A stretch of DNA of 64,000 nucleotides from Casp-actino8 sp001510455 (GCA_027592035.1 JAQCIK010000007.1:17372-81371); one strand, 5' to 3'; counted from the stretch's first letter, positions 16,760 through 25,240 are shown. Made by a program: numbers and translations. The notes: a model not told the origin generated them from the letters alone.

Positions 16760-18090
16760 CAGCGATCGACGTCTCCCAGAACGGGGTCGACCGACGAGAT
16801 GACGGCGACCGCATCGGCCACGAGCCCACCGCGCATCATGTGCGGCAGAGCCTGAATGTTCACGAAACTCGGGGCGCGCATGTGAATGCGATAGGGCTTC
16901 GGTCCGCCGTCGCTCACGATGTAACACCCGATCTCACCGCGTGGACTCTCGATACCGACGTACACCTCACCCTCGGGAACCTTGAATCCCTCGGTGAAGA
17001 TCTTGAAGTGATGGATCAAGGCCTCCATCGATTCGTCGATACGCGCACGCGGAGGTGGAGTGACCTTCTTGTTCTGGATCCGGTAGTCACCCGAGGGCAT
17101 GCGATCGAGAATCTGGTAGACGATCTTGATCGATTCACGAATTTCGTTCAGTCGGATCGCGTAGCGATCGAATGCGTCACCGTACGAACCGACGATGACG
17201 TCGAATTCGAGTTCGTCGTAGTGCATGTACGGCATGTCGCGACGGAGGTCGAACGGCACTCCGGTCGACCGCAGAATCGGACCACTGGTTCCCAACGCCA
17301 GGGCTTCCTCGGCGGTGATGACACCGATGCCCTGAAGACGCTCACGCCAGATGGGCTGGTCGGTCATCAAGATGTCGTACTCCTCGAGGCGCGGCGGAAG
17401 CATCTCGAGGATCGAGAGCACATCGTCGCGCCAGCCAGGAGGCAGGTCGGCGGCCAGTCCTCCCGGACGAATGAAGTTGTGATTCATTCGCAGGCCGGTC
17501 ACCTTCTGGAAGAAGCGCAGAACCTCTTCGCGTTCGCGCCAGCCGTACAGCATCATCGACACCGCACCGAGGTCCATTCCGTTGGTGGCCAGGAACAGCA
17601 GGTGGCTGCTCATGCGATTCATCTCCGACAGGAGCATGCGCATCCAGACCGCTCGTTCGGGAATGTCACCGTCGATACCGAGCAGCTTCTCGGTCGCCAT
17701 GGAGAAGACGAGCTCGTTGTTGAGCGGGCTCAGGTAGTCCATACGAGTGACGTTGGTTCCACCCTGCAAGAAGGTGAGATCTTCGCCGGTCTTCTCCATT
17801 CCGGTGTGCAGATAACCGATGACGGGCTTGCAGCGCAGGACGGTCTCACCTTGGAGTTCGAGCATGAGACGCAACACGCCGTGTGTGCTCGGGTGCTGCG
17901 GACCCATGTTGATGATCATGGTCTGCTCTTCGTCGTCGACCGGCATCTGTCCGAGTTGAGCGGCCTCGGCTTCACTCATGCGAAGAACCGAACCGACTTC
18001 CCGCATCAGTTCCTTCGCACCGAGTTCGCTGCGGGGGCGCATCTCCTGGGCGCCCTCACTTGTCAGACGGACGTTCTCGACGGCGGTCAT
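16759..18090 (-). CDS. nuoD: NADH-quinone oxidoreductase subunit D
   Basis: A 443-aa 49-kDa-type subunit lining the quinone site with NuoB. Recognisable are MGPQHPSTHGVLRL, IGYLHTGMEKTGE and NELVFSMATEKLLGIDGD, and the C-terminal PRGEIGCYIVSDGG. It starts at the ATG at 18090, whose ATGA overlaps the nuoC stop. NuoD is separate from NuoC here, unlike the enterobacterial CD fusion. The N-terminal 55 residues before the conserved core are slightly long. Confidence 0.96.
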   Translation of the reverse strand: MTAVENVRLTSEGAQEMRPRSELGAKELMREVGSVLRMSEAEAAQLGQMPVDDEEQTMIINMGPQHPSTHGVLRLMLELQGETVLRCKPVIGYLHTGMEKTGEDLTFLQGGTNVTRMDYLSPLNNELVFSMATEKLLGIDGDIPERAVWMRMLLSEMNRMSSHLLFLATNGMDLGAVSMMLYGWREREEVLRFFQKVTGLRMNHNFIRPGGLAADLPPGWRDDVLSILEMLPPRLEEYDILMTDQPIWRERLQGIGVITAEEALALGTSGPILRSTGVPFDLRRDMPYMHYDELEFDVIVGSYGDAFDRYAIRLNEIRESIKIVYQILDRMPSGDYRIQNKKVTPPPRARIDESMEALIHHFKIFTEGFKVPEGEVYVGIESPRGEIGCYIVSDGGPKPYRIHMRAPSFVNIQALPHMMRGGLVADAVAVISSVDPVLGDVDR

Positions 18091-18584
18091 GAATGTGCTC
18101 CCTTGAACTGAACGGGAATGCGACCGATTGCGTAGTCCTTGCGCAAGGGATGGCCCTCCCAGTCCTCGGGCATGAGAATTCGCGTCAGGTCGGGATGACC
18201 GTCGAAACGAAGTCCGAACATGTCGAACACCTCGCGCTCCATGGCCTCGGTCCCGGGCCAGAGGTCGAAGCACGATGCGATGGTGGGATCGTTCTCGGGC
18301 ACCTGAACCCGAACCCGGAGCCGCGTTCGCTCGGCGATCGACACGAGATTGAGCACCACTTCGAACCGTTCGGCTTCGAGTCCGACCGGCAGCTCACGTC
18401 CCGGATGGGTCAGATAGTCGACCGCCGTCAGGTCGGTGCACATCGTGTAGCCGGCGTCGATCGCCTGCTTCAGAACCGAGACGTAGGAATCACGGGACGG
18501 ATGAACGACCTTCTGCCCGCGCGAATACGAAACCGGAGCTCCGAACAACGACTCGTCGTCGGGCGTCGTCGAGGTGTCGGTCAT
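18087..18584 (-). CDS. nuoC: NADH-quinone oxidoreductase subunit C
   Basis: A 165-aa 30-kDa-type subunit of the peripheral arm. The diagnostic C-terminal block is EREVFDMFGLRFDGHPDLTRILMPEDWEGHPLRKDY (reported here as the pattern ReVfDMfGi..GHPdL.RiLmpedW.GhPLRKDY). Unfused, and overlapped by 4 nt with both nuoB and nuoD. Confidence 0.94.
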   Translation of the reverse strand: MTDTSTTPDDESLFGAPVSYSRGQKVVHPSRDSYVSVLKQAIDAGYTMCTDLTAVDYLTHPGRELPVGLEAERFEVVLNLVSIAERTRLRVRVQVPENDPTIASCFDLWPGTEAMEREVFDMFGLRFDGHPDLTRILMPEDWEGHPLRKDYAIGRIPVQFKGAHS

Positions 18585-19180
18585 ACCGCAACACCTCCAC
18601 GCGTCGCACTCAGAGTGATCGGCGACGACTCGGCCGCGATTTCCGTGACGTGGATCTCGGCACCGGCGCCCGTCTCACGACGACGACGCATGATCTCTCC
18701 GTCTTCGATCTTTTGATGCAGCGTCTCGATGGCATGGATCAGGGTTTCGGGAGTGGGAGGACAACCCGGCGCGTACACGTCGACCGGAACGACCTGGTCG
18801 ACACCTTGCACGATTGCGTAGTTGTTGAACATGCCACCGCTCGACGCGCAGACACCCATCGAGATCACCCACTTCGGTTCCATCATCTGGTCGTAGACCT
18901 GACGCAGAACCGGCGCCATCTTCTGACTCACCCGACCGGCGACGATGAGGATGTCGGCCTGGCGGGGGGAAGCACGGAACACTTCCATCCCGAAGCGGGC
19001 GATGTCGTAGTGCGCTCCGCCGGTCCCCATCATCTCGATGGCACAGCAGGCGAGACCGAATGTCGCACCCCAACTCGATCGACTCCGCGACCACTTGACG
19101 AGATCCTCGATCTTTCCGGTGAGGAAGTTGTGCTGGATGCCACCGAGGCCGTCGTCGAGAACGTTACGAATCACACTCAT
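18581..19180 (-). CDS. nuoB: NADH-quinone oxidoreductase subunit B
   Basis: A 199-aa subunit holding cluster N2, the last Fe-S centre before quinone. The ligands are in FGLACCAIEMM, in MGVCASSGGMF and in VYAPGCPPTPETL. Two adjacent ATG codons (19183 and 19180) follow a GGAGG; the second has the better spacing of 6 nt, so I chose it. This is one of the few clear Shine-Dalgarno starts in the operon, after a 16-nt gap from nuoA. The C-terminal 30 residues are an unusual extension. Confidence 0.95.
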   Translation of the reverse strand: MSVIRNVLDDGLGGIQHNFLTGKIEDLVKWSRSRSSWGATFGLACCAIEMMGTGGAHYDIARFGMEVFRASPRQADILIVAGRVSQKMAPVLRQVYDQMMEPKWVISMGVCASSGGMFNNYAIVQGVDQVVPVDVYAPGCPPTPETLIHAIETLHQKIEDGEIMRRRRETGAGAEIHVTEIAAESSPITLSATRGGVAV

Positions 19181-19196
19181 CATGAACCTCCGGCGA

Positions 19197-19661
19197 TCAG
19201 GCCGCCTGATCGGCGTCGACGCGACCCTCGAGGCCGACGCGACGAATGGTCGACGTCGACGTGCGTTCGGCACTCACGCCATCGGTCAGGCGCCGGGACT
19301 TCGTGATCGGGCCCCAGTCGAGAGTTCCACTCGCCACTTCGTACACGAAGGCGAGGAAGAACACGGCACAGAACACGAACATCGCCCAGAAAGCGAACAC
19401 TCCGAGCTCACCGTGACTGACGGCGTAGGGATAGAGAAAGACGATCTCGATGTCGAACATCACGAAGAGCATCGCCACTGTGTAGAAGCTCACCGGAAAA
19501 CGCTCGGGTGGTTCGCGACTCGGCACGATGCCACATTCGTAGGGAGCTTCCTTGGCCACCGACGGACGACGCGGGGCCAGCAATCGTGAGGCCACGAAAC
19601 TGAGGGCTCCGAACAGGACCCCCAGCACGGTGAGCGCGACGACCGGAAGGTACTGCCCCAT
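19197..19661 (-). CDS. nuoA: NADH-quinone oxidoreductase subunit A
   Basis: A 154-aa three-helix subunit. The conserved loop with a Cys is YECGIVPSREPPERFPVSFY, followed by the helix FVMFDIEIVFLYPYAV with its acidic pair. The C-terminal 35 residues are a hydrophilic extension not seen in short NuoA. It follows the unknown membrane protein gene by only 3 nt, which is what ties the bc genes to the nuo genes in one operon. Confidence 0.95.
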   Translation of the reverse strand: MGQYLPVVALTVLGVLFGALSFVASRLLAPRRPSVAKEAPYECGIVPSREPPERFPVSFYTVAMLFVMFDIEIVFLYPYAVSHGELGVFAFWAMFVFCAVFFLAFVYEVASGTLDWGPITKSRRLTDGVSAERTSTSTIRRVGLEGRVDADQAA

Positions 19662-19664
19662 CGG

Positions 19665-20486
19665 TCAGCTCCGAGCCGGAACGAGATCACTCGACACGTG
19701 ACGGGTGAGGATGCGATCACGGCGATGGAGCATCCAGCAACAGACGAGGAAGATGATCGTGGACCCGATCGTGATGAAGGCCGCCGGCTGACGCTTGGTG
19801 CCGAGGTCGCGCAACATCACCACGTACTGGTGCGGCTGCGATTCGTCGATGACGGGACGGGCCGGAGCTCGTCCGGGTTCGACACGTTGCGGAATCACCG
19901 GTGCGATCTCGACCACTGCGTAATGAGGCTTGTGGAAGAACGCCAGGAAATCGACCTCGTCGCCGATCTTCGGCCAACGTTCACCTCCGCGCGTGTACAC
20001 GGCAACGGCCTGGTACTCACCCGCCGAATACAACTCGGCCTGGTTCTGAATGATCTCGTCAGCGGCCGCGACCGCCTGGCCTCGACCCTGGTCGTCCTCG
20101 GGCAGGCGAGTCCAGCCATCGGCGACCAACGCGGTCTGGGTCTGCTCGGCCACGTCGGTGAACGATGCCCCGGCGTCGACCATCACGGGTGAATCGAGAA
20201 CCTCGGCGTCGAGAAGACGCGGACCCTCGCGCACGATCGAGAAGGGCTGCGAGGGCTCCCACGAAGGTGCTCGTCCGTTCAGACCGATGCCATAGGCCCA
20301 CCAGATCGCGCCCATCGTCGCCATCCATCCGAACAGCCCGGCGAAGGCCACGAGGAATCCGAGACGGATACCCATGTTGGTGGCGAGCAACAGGTACACA
20401 CTGCCGCACAGCGCGACGGTCCCGATGATGACAGTCAGGAGACCGCGGAGTTCGGGCTCCCAACCAATGCTCAGGATCGCGTTCAC
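19665..20486 (-). CDS. Conserved membrane protein of unknown function between bc and nuo genes
   Basis: A 273-aa protein I do not recognise. The N-terminal 65 residues hold two or three hydrophobic helices (LRGLLTVIIGTVALCGSVYLL and the following stretch through WMATMGAIWWAYGIGL), a roughly 150-residue soluble segment follows, and one more helix (PAAFITIGSTIIFLVCCWML) sits near the C-terminus. It overlaps the dihaem cytochrome gene by 4 nt and precedes nuoA by 3 nt. No metal- or haem-binding motif is visible. Position suggests an accessory or structural subunit linked to respiration; that is inference only. Confidence 0.75.
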   Translation of the reverse strand: MNAILSIGWEPELRGLLTVIIGTVALCGSVYLLLATNMGIRLGFLVAFAGLFGWMATMGAIWWAYGIGLNGRAPSWEPSQPFSIVREGPRLLDAEVLDSPVMVDAGASFTDVAEQTQTALVADGWTRLPEDDQGRGQAVAAADEIIQNQAELYSAGEYQAVAVYTRGGERWPKIGDEVDFLAFFHKPHYAVVEIAPVIPQRVEPGRAPARPVIDESQPHQYVVMLRDLGTKRQPAAFITIGSTIIFLVCCWMLHRRDRILTRHVSSDLVPARS

Positions 20487-21547
20487 AATTCACTCCGGAC
20501 GTAGTTCACGATGGCGCGGATCTGCTCGTCGGTGAGCGTGCTGCCGTAACCGGGCATCCGTCCGCTGCCCTGGCCCTGCACACCGTACTTCGCGCCGTAC
20601 ACCGAGCCGGCCTTGATGAAGTCGATCATCTCCTGTTCGGTGGCGAAGTGCGAGTTGGTCGCGCCACCGGTGAGGTTCCAGCCGAGAGCACCCGATCCGG
20701 TTTCACCGGGCTCGCCCCAACTCCAACCCGGTGTGTGACAACGAGCGCAACTGTAGGCGCCTGATCCCAACTCGAGATTGAAGAGGGCTTCACCGAGGCT
20801 TCCGTAGGTTCCGTCGGCCACCGTTCGTTCGGCGGCGGCCTGAATGTCGTTCTGTGTCTCGACGGGCAGGTGTCCACCCTCGCATCCCTGCGGGTCGGCG
20901 TCGGCCACGATGCAGTTCTCACGCGGTACCTGAATGCTCTTCAGGTACGCAATGAGGTTGTCGATCTGCTGATCGTTCATCGGTCCGCCACCGCGCACAC
21001 CCCAGGGTGACATCGGAGAGAACGGTCGACCGTATTCGAGGATGAAACGCACCTCGTCGTCGCTGTAGCGATAGAAGACGGTGTTGAGAGCCGGAGCCTT
21101 CCATGACACCGCCTTCACCTGACCGGTCTTGGAATCGGTCACCGTGTACTCGGCTGCACCGCCGGTGGCGTTCATGCCGCCGTGGCAACCGGCGCAGTTG
21201 AAGCCACCGTTGGCCGTCACGTCGAAGAGCTGACCGCCCCAGCTGGCGAAGCGATTGGTGAATCCTTCTTCGGCATTGGCCTGACGCTGCGGTTCGTAGA
21301 GCCAGTACACCGGAAGGCCGATGGTAATGGTGGCGAGCAGGATGACCCCGAGGAACTGGACACGCTCGAGACGCTTGCCTTCCAGAACTTCGTCGTCGTA
21401 GTAGGGCTTGCGGTTGGCGGCCAGTTCGATCTCGGACCCGATCTCGGAACGTCCGGTCACCCAGTTGAAGAACGCATAGACAAGCCAAGCGAGGGAAACA
21501 GCGATCGCGATGAGAATCGCGATGGTGGTGGTGGCGAGGGCGAGCAT
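20483..21547 (-). CDS. Membrane-anchored dihaem cytochrome c of the bc complex
   Basis: A 354-aa protein with two N-terminal membrane helices (residues about 3-29 and 66-84) and two class-I cytochrome c domains. The haem-binding motifs are CAGCH at 118-122 and CARCH at 267-271. Likely distal methionine regions are around GGGPM and SGRMPGYGS. In Actinomycetota the QcrC subunit is likewise a dihaem c that passes electrons from Rieske to the oxidase, although QcrC usually has its anchor at the C-terminus. A Cys pair (residues 212 and 222) between the domains may form a disulfide. It lies 2 nt after the Rieske gene. Confidence 0.88.
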   Translation of the reverse strand: MLALATTTIAILIAIAVSLAWLVYAFFNWVTGRSEIGSEIELAANRKPYYDDEVLEGKRLERVQFLGVILLATITIGLPVYWLYEPQRQANAEEGFTNRFASWGGQLFDVTANGGFNCAGCHGGMNATGGAAEYTVTDSKTGQVKAVSWKAPALNTVFYRYSDDEVRFILEYGRPFSPMSPWGVRGGGPMNDQQIDNLIAYLKSIQVPRENCIVADADPQGCEGGHLPVETQNDIQAAAERTVADGTYGSLGEALFNLELGSGAYSCARCHTPGWSWGEPGETGSGALGWNLTGGATNSHFATEQEMIDFIKAGSVYGAKYGVQGQGSGRMPGYGSTLTDEQIRAIVNYVRSEL

Positions 21548-21549
21548 GA

Positions 21550-22401
21550 TCAGTGGTCTCCTCCTCCAGTGATGCAGTGCGGGCCTTCGGCTTCCTGACC
21601 GGTGGTGTTCACACCGATGGCCGGACCGTTGAAGACCGTACCGGTGTCGACGATCACGCTGCCGTTGCTCACCGACACACCGAAACGATCCATACCGCGC
21701 GGCGCCGGACCGGCCTTCTTCTCACCGACTCGGTCGTACTGCGAACCGTGGCACGGACACTCGAACCACTGCGAGCTCTTGCACTCGGGCACACGGCAAC
21801 CGAGATGCGGACACTTCTGATACAGCGCGACCACTCCGGCTTCCATACCCGACAGAACGGAGGGCTGTGACGCATAAGCCGCACGCGCTTTCGGCAAGGC
21901 CCCGGCCGGGAACGCGGTCAGCCACGTGCGTGCCTCGGGCTTGTAGACGAAACCCTTCTCGTTGCGAATCTGCACGATGAGATCATCGAGACGACCGACG
22001 TTGACCTTGGAGCCGAAACCGCCGCCGGCTCGCGGCCACAAGAACGCCACTACGGCCACACCGAAGGCACCGATACTCGCGCTCATCATGGTGACGGCGG
22101 CTCGGTTGAAGAACTGACGCCGCGAAACTCCCACGGCTTCTTCGTCGGGAGCGACCCACGCGACGGGGGCGACTTCCGACGCCTTCTCGAGGGCAGTGGA
22201 ACGAGCCGAAACTTCGGCCGATTCGAACGACGCTCCCGCCGGGGCGCCGACCTTCGCCGAACTCTTGTCGCGCTTGACGGTTTCGCGCGAGAGCGCTCCG
22301 GCACCGCGTACGTCGGCACGACGAGCCGTCGTGACGAGCACGACGGCGGCCAGGACGACGATGGCGGCGATGACGATGGCGATTGTTGCTGCAGAACTCA
22401 T
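21550..22401 (-). CDS. qcrA: Rieske [2Fe-2S] protein of the bc complex
   Basis: A 283-aa Rieske protein. Cluster ligands are in CPHLGC (197-202) and CPCHGS (215-220). There are two hydrophobic segments: an N-terminal one (residues 5-24) and one at about 103-122 preceded by a twin-arginine motif SRRQFFNRA, as expected for Tat export of a folded Fe-S protein. The long linker between them (residues 28-90) is unusual compared with minimal one-helix Rieske proteins but fits actinobacterial forms with extra helices. It takes electrons from menaquinol and hands them to the dihaem cytochrome encoded just downstream. Confidence 0.92.
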   Translation of the reverse strand: MSSAATIAIVIAAIVVLAAVVLVTTARRADVRGAGALSRETVKRDKSSAKVGAPAGASFESAEVSARSTALEKASEVAPVAWVAPDEEAVGVSRRQFFNRAAVTMMSASIGAFGVAVVAFLWPRAGGGFGSKVNVGRLDDLIVQIRNEKGFVYKPEARTWLTAFPAGALPKARAAYASQPSVLSGMEAGVVALYQKCPHLGCRVPECKSSQWFECPCHGSQYDRVGEKKAGPAPRGMDRFGVSVSNGSVIVDTGTVFNGPAIGVNTTGQEAEGPHCITGGGDH

Positions 22402-22411
22402 GGTCAGAACC

Positions 22412-23167
22412 TCACAACTCGAAGAAGAGACCGTCGCGCCAGGGGAACACGAAGTTGAAGCCTGGACCTCGGAAGAACGAACCGATCATCACCAAGACCG
22501 CCCAGAACATCAGGTGAACCGTCATGAGCGACGTGGCGAACTTGCGATCCTCGGGCTTGTTCGACGGGTTCTTGTCGATGTACGGAGCGAGGATCAACGC
22601 GAACAACGCGATTCCCGGAATCGTCACGCCGGCCACCATCGGGTGGAACATGGTGAGCAGTTCCTGCAGGCCGAGGAAGTACCACGGGGCCTTCGACGGG
22701 TTGGGCGTCTGGTTGGGGTTGGCCAACTGCAGAAGCGGCGCGTTCACGAAGATCGAGAAGAAGAAGAGGAACGCCGTGCAGGCCAGTGCGGCCACGAACT
22801 CGACGGCGAGCAGGTGCGGCCAGGTGTGAACCTTGTCGACCGGAGTCGCTTTCACGTCCTGGATGGAACCCGACTTCACGACGGTGAGGAGGCGCTGGGT
22901 GTGACCACCCGGGCCGGCGCCCACCGGAACTCCACCGGCAGCGGGACCAGCCGCCACGACGGCGGCAACCTTGTCGGCCACCGCCACGCCACCACCGTCA
23001 CCTTCGGTCTTGGCCTTCGCGGCCCGACTGCGCTCGAGCAAGTGAGCCGGAATGCGCGGATCAGCACCGGCGTCGCCACCAGCGGACTCGCCACCACCCG
23101 ACTCGGCGGCTGCCTTCTCACGAGCGGCCTGGGCTCGCTTCAACAGGTGTTCGGGAATCTCAGTCAT
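22412..23167 (-). CDS. Cytochrome b C-terminal half (subunit IV-like) with IPxHLL N-terminal tail
   Basis: A 251-aa protein. Residues from about 105 to the end hold three transmembrane helices of the cytochrome b C-terminal domain, including the quinol-site segment with PNPSKAPWYFLGLQELL (the PEWY/PDWY-like position reads APWY). The first 90 residues are a Gly/Ala-rich cytosolic tail starting TEIPEHLLKR, with a second copy RIPAHLLERSR at 38-48. The same tail motif opens the cytochrome c encoded at 25285. It is the partner of the separate N-terminal half; split cytochrome b is the b6/IV arrangement. Confidence 0.9.
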   Translation of the reverse strand: MTEIPEHLLKRAQAAREKAAAESGGGESAGGDAGADPRIPAHLLERSRAAKAKTEGDGGGVAVADKVAAVVAAGPAAGGVPVGAGPGGHTQRLLTVVKSGSIQDVKATPVDKVHTWPHLLAVEFVAALACTAFLFFFSIFVNAPLLQLANPNQTPNPSKAPWYFLGLQELLTMFHPMVAGVTIPGIALFALILAPYIDKNPSNKPEDRKFATSLMTVHLMFWAVLVMIGSFFRGPGFNFVFPWRDGLFFEL

Positions 23168-23198
23168 GGTTCTCTCGTGCGTCCTTTCAGCTCTCGGA

Positions 23199-23981
23199 TC
23201 ACAGCGGACCCGAGATGCCTCCGTCCTTACGAACTCGCCAGAAATGGATCGCCATGAAGATGACGATCACGAAGGGAAGCATCAGCACGTGCAACACGTA
23301 CCAACGCAACAACGTCTCCGATCCGATCTCGACTCCTCCGAGAAGGACGAACCGCACTTGTGAACCGAAGACCGGTGTGTAACCCATCATGTTGGTACCC
23401 ACCGCAACGGCCCACATCGCCAACTGGTCCCACGGCAAGAGATAGCCAGTGAACGACAGGAGAAGAGTGAGAGTCAAGAGCACGACGCCGATGACCCAGT
23501 TGAACTCGCGAGGCGGCTTGTACGCGCCGTGATAGAAGACGCGAGCCATGTGCAAGAACACCGTGAGCACCATGAGGTGAGCTCCCCAACGGTGCATGTT
23601 TCGCACGAGTAATCCGAAGGCGACCGACGTCTGAAGACTCTTGATGTCGTTCCAGGCCGCCGTGGCCTCGGGACGGTAGAAGAACATCAAGAAGATTCCG
23701 GTCACGGTGAGAAGAATGAAGAGGAAGAAGCTGAGTCCGCCGAGGCACAGCGTGTAGCTCACCTTCACGGCATGTCGCTTCACCTTCACCGGATGCAAGT
23801 GGTAGAGCACCGAGTTCATGACCACGTACGACCGATTACGCGGGCTGTCGGTGTAACCCTTACGGAAGATGGAGCCCGGACGGAAGATCGAATTCCAGGC
23901 TTGGCTGCCCTGAACGGAGTCGATCGTCTTGTTCAGACGCTCCTTCGCAGTGGGGCGGGGGTTGTCGATGACCTTGGCCAT
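23199..23981 (-). CDS. Cytochrome b N-terminal half (b6-like)
   Basis: A 260-aa four-helix dihaem cytochrome b domain. Haem-ligand histidines are visible in VRNMHRWGAHLMVLTVFLHM and in the fourth helix around RWYVLHVLMLP and FMAIHFWRVRK. The quinol-site block SFTGYLLPWDQLAMWA is clear. The first 60 residues form a soluble lead. Length (260 rather than about 380-540) shows it is a split cytochrome b; the remaining helices come from the gene 31 nt downstream. It oxidises menaquinol with the Rieske protein. Confidence 0.92.
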   Translation of the reverse strand: MAKVIDNPRPTAKERLNKTIDSVQGSQAWNSIFRPGSIFRKGYTDSPRNRSYVVMNSVLYHLHPVKVKRHAVKVSYTLCLGGLSFFLFILLTVTGIFLMFFYRPEATAAWNDIKSLQTSVAFGLLVRNMHRWGAHLMVLTVFLHMARVFYHGAYKPPREFNWVIGVVLLTLTLLLSFTGYLLPWDQLAMWAVAVGTNMMGYTPVFGSQVRFVLLGGVEIGSETLLRWYVLHVLMLPFVIVIFMAIHFWRVRKDGGISGPL

Positions 23982-23996
23982 AGTTCTCGTCGTCTC

Positions 23997-24410
23997 CTAC
24001 AAACGCATTCCGTACGCGTAACCGTGGTTGTTCGTTCGCATGTGTGTGTCACCCGTGGCGAGCGCCGAGCCGGCCTTGCCGAGGATGATCACACCTGTGG
24101 GGCATCGATCGACGCAGAGTGCGCACCGTGTGCACACGTCGTCGTCGATGATGAAGATCACGTTGTCGCTGGGGTCGAGGCCGGGCTTCTCGGTGCCGGT
24201 CGCCTCGACGATGGCCTCGGGCTGCACCATGTGGATGCACTTCCACGGGCAGATGTCGACGCAGCCCTCGCACATGATGCATTCGGTCTGATCGATGTGG
24301 ATGAACTGCTTCGGCTTGACGGCCTTGGTCAGATAATCGGCATCGACCTCGACCAGCTGGTACTGGTCGGTGAAGGGCATCATCGGAGGATTGGCGTCGG
24401 TGCGAGCCAT
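23997..24410 (-). CDS. 2x[4Fe-4S] ferredoxin within the bc operon
   Basis: A 137-aa soluble ferredoxin with the two motifs CIMCEGCVDICP and CTRCALCVDRCP separated by an insertion of about 35 residues (residues 61-88). Ferredoxins are not part of canonical bc1 or b6f complexes. Its placement 15 nt before cytochrome b and 1 nt after a membrane protein gene indicates tight co-expression, so it may be a peripheral electron carrier or an additional subunit. The NuoI-like spacing is a possible alternative reading, but nuoI is present separately. Confidence 0.85.
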   Translation of the reverse strand: MARTDANPPMMPFTDQYQLVEVDADYLTKAVKPKQFIHIDQTECIMCEGCVDICPWKCIHMVQPEAIVEATGTEKPGLDPSDNVIFIIDDDVCTRCALCVDRCPTGVIILGKAGSALATGDTHMRTNNHGYAYGMRL

Positions 24411-24411
24411 G

Positions 24412-24900
24412 TCAGACCTTCTTCACCAACGGACGGCCGTAGCTCGACTGCTCGAGTTCGGTGGACGCCGACTTGCCGCGCTTTTGCCACCACACCCACA
24501 CGTAGATCTGCAGACCCAGAAAGAGTCCGTAGATACCGGTCACGATGATGTCGCCCACCTGCAGATAGTTGATGTCGAAGGGGAAACTTCCACCTTTGGC
24601 CTGCGACTTGAAGATGTCACCCGGTCCGTAGAGCATCTTGTCGGACTGCCAGCCGAGTTCGTTCTGAACGTGCACGAGCCACTGGTGGGGCACGACGCCG
24701 TACGCCAGGAACATCACGAAGAACGCGTACACCGACCCGACCATCGCCTCGCCCCACGACACCGGCGTGCCGATCGGACGGCGCTTGCCGTACACGAACA
24801 CGAGACCGGTCAGGATCAACGTGATCGCAAGCGAAAAGAGGAAAGCCTGGTTGATCCCCGGCCATTTCAGAATGTCGATCGCCAGCATCGTGCCGGTCAT
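24412..24900 (-). CDS. Three-helix membrane protein heading the respiratory operon (unknown)
   Basis: A 162-aa membrane protein I cannot assign to a named family. Hydrophobic helices lie at about 15-37 (QAFLFSLAITLILTGLVFVYG), 49-68 (AMVGSVYAFFVMFLAYGVV) and 114-138 (DIIVTGIYGLFLGLQIYVWVW). A loop with PHQWLVHVQNELG contains His residues that could face quinone or haem. It is the first gene of the minus-strand superoperon, 1 nt before the ferredoxin gene. AGAAGGG lies directly before the ATG at 24900; the ATG at 24888 is an alternative start. Confidence 0.75.
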   Translation of the reverse strand: MTGTMLAIDILKWPGINQAFLFSLAITLILTGLVFVYGKRRPIGTPVSWGEAMVGSVYAFFVMFLAYGVVPHQWLVHVQNELGWQSDKMLYGPGDIFKSQAKGGSFPFDINYLQVGDIIVTGIYGLFLGLQIYVWVWWQKRGKSASTELEQSSYGRPLVKKV

Positions 24901-24971
24901 CCCTTCTGTGCCCGTCGAGGGCCGTGTGAACTGGTCGTTGACAGGTGGCGAACCACCATGAGAATTCCTTC

Positions 24972-24985
24972 ACGACTTTAGTCGT
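24972..24985. promoter_or_regulatory. Palindromic operator overlapping the superoperon -10
   Basis: ACGACT-TT-AGTCGT is a perfect inverted repeat. On the minus strand TAAAGT (24975-24980) within it is a good -10 box about 75 nt upstream of the first respiratory gene. A repressor bound here would block the promoter. Confidence 0.5.
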
Positions 24986-25132
24986 CGGAGGTTCTCGAGC
25001 ACCCAACCCACTTCCGCTCACGACGACGACGTCGGTCACGCGGATCGGGGGTGACGAGAACCGTCCCACGGCGTTCGGACGGGAGGGATCCTCGACAGTG
25101 GTCTATCAGGCCGGCCCGCAGGATCGGGGCGG

Positions 25133-25140
25133 TTGTGAAC
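25133..25140 (+). promoter_or_regulatory. Possible Rex half-operator
   Basis: TTGTGAAC matches one half of the Rex consensus TTGTGAA-N6-TTCACAA. The other half (TTCCGGT) matches only in its first three bases, so this is weak. Rex is encoded 3 kb away. Confidence 0.3.
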
Positions 25141-25234
25141 TCGTGTTCCGGTGAACGGTACGGACGTCGAGTCATCGTTCTCGGCTCTCTGGTGACGTCG
25201 GTCCGGGAATTCACGATTCGTGCTGACGGGGCTC

Positions 25235-25240
25235 TAATCT
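25235..25240 (+). promoter_or_regulatory. Candidate -10 (TAATCT) for the membrane cytochrome c gene
   Basis: TAATCT lies 44 nt before the GTG start at 25285, which has its own Shine-Dalgarno, giving a normal leadered transcript. Confidence 0.4.

Noticed and set aside
20474..20490. TTGTGAACGC on the minus strand as a Rex site before the unknown membrane gene
   Set aside because: It is inside the operon at a 4-nt gene overlap, with only one half-site, so it is more likely coding chance.
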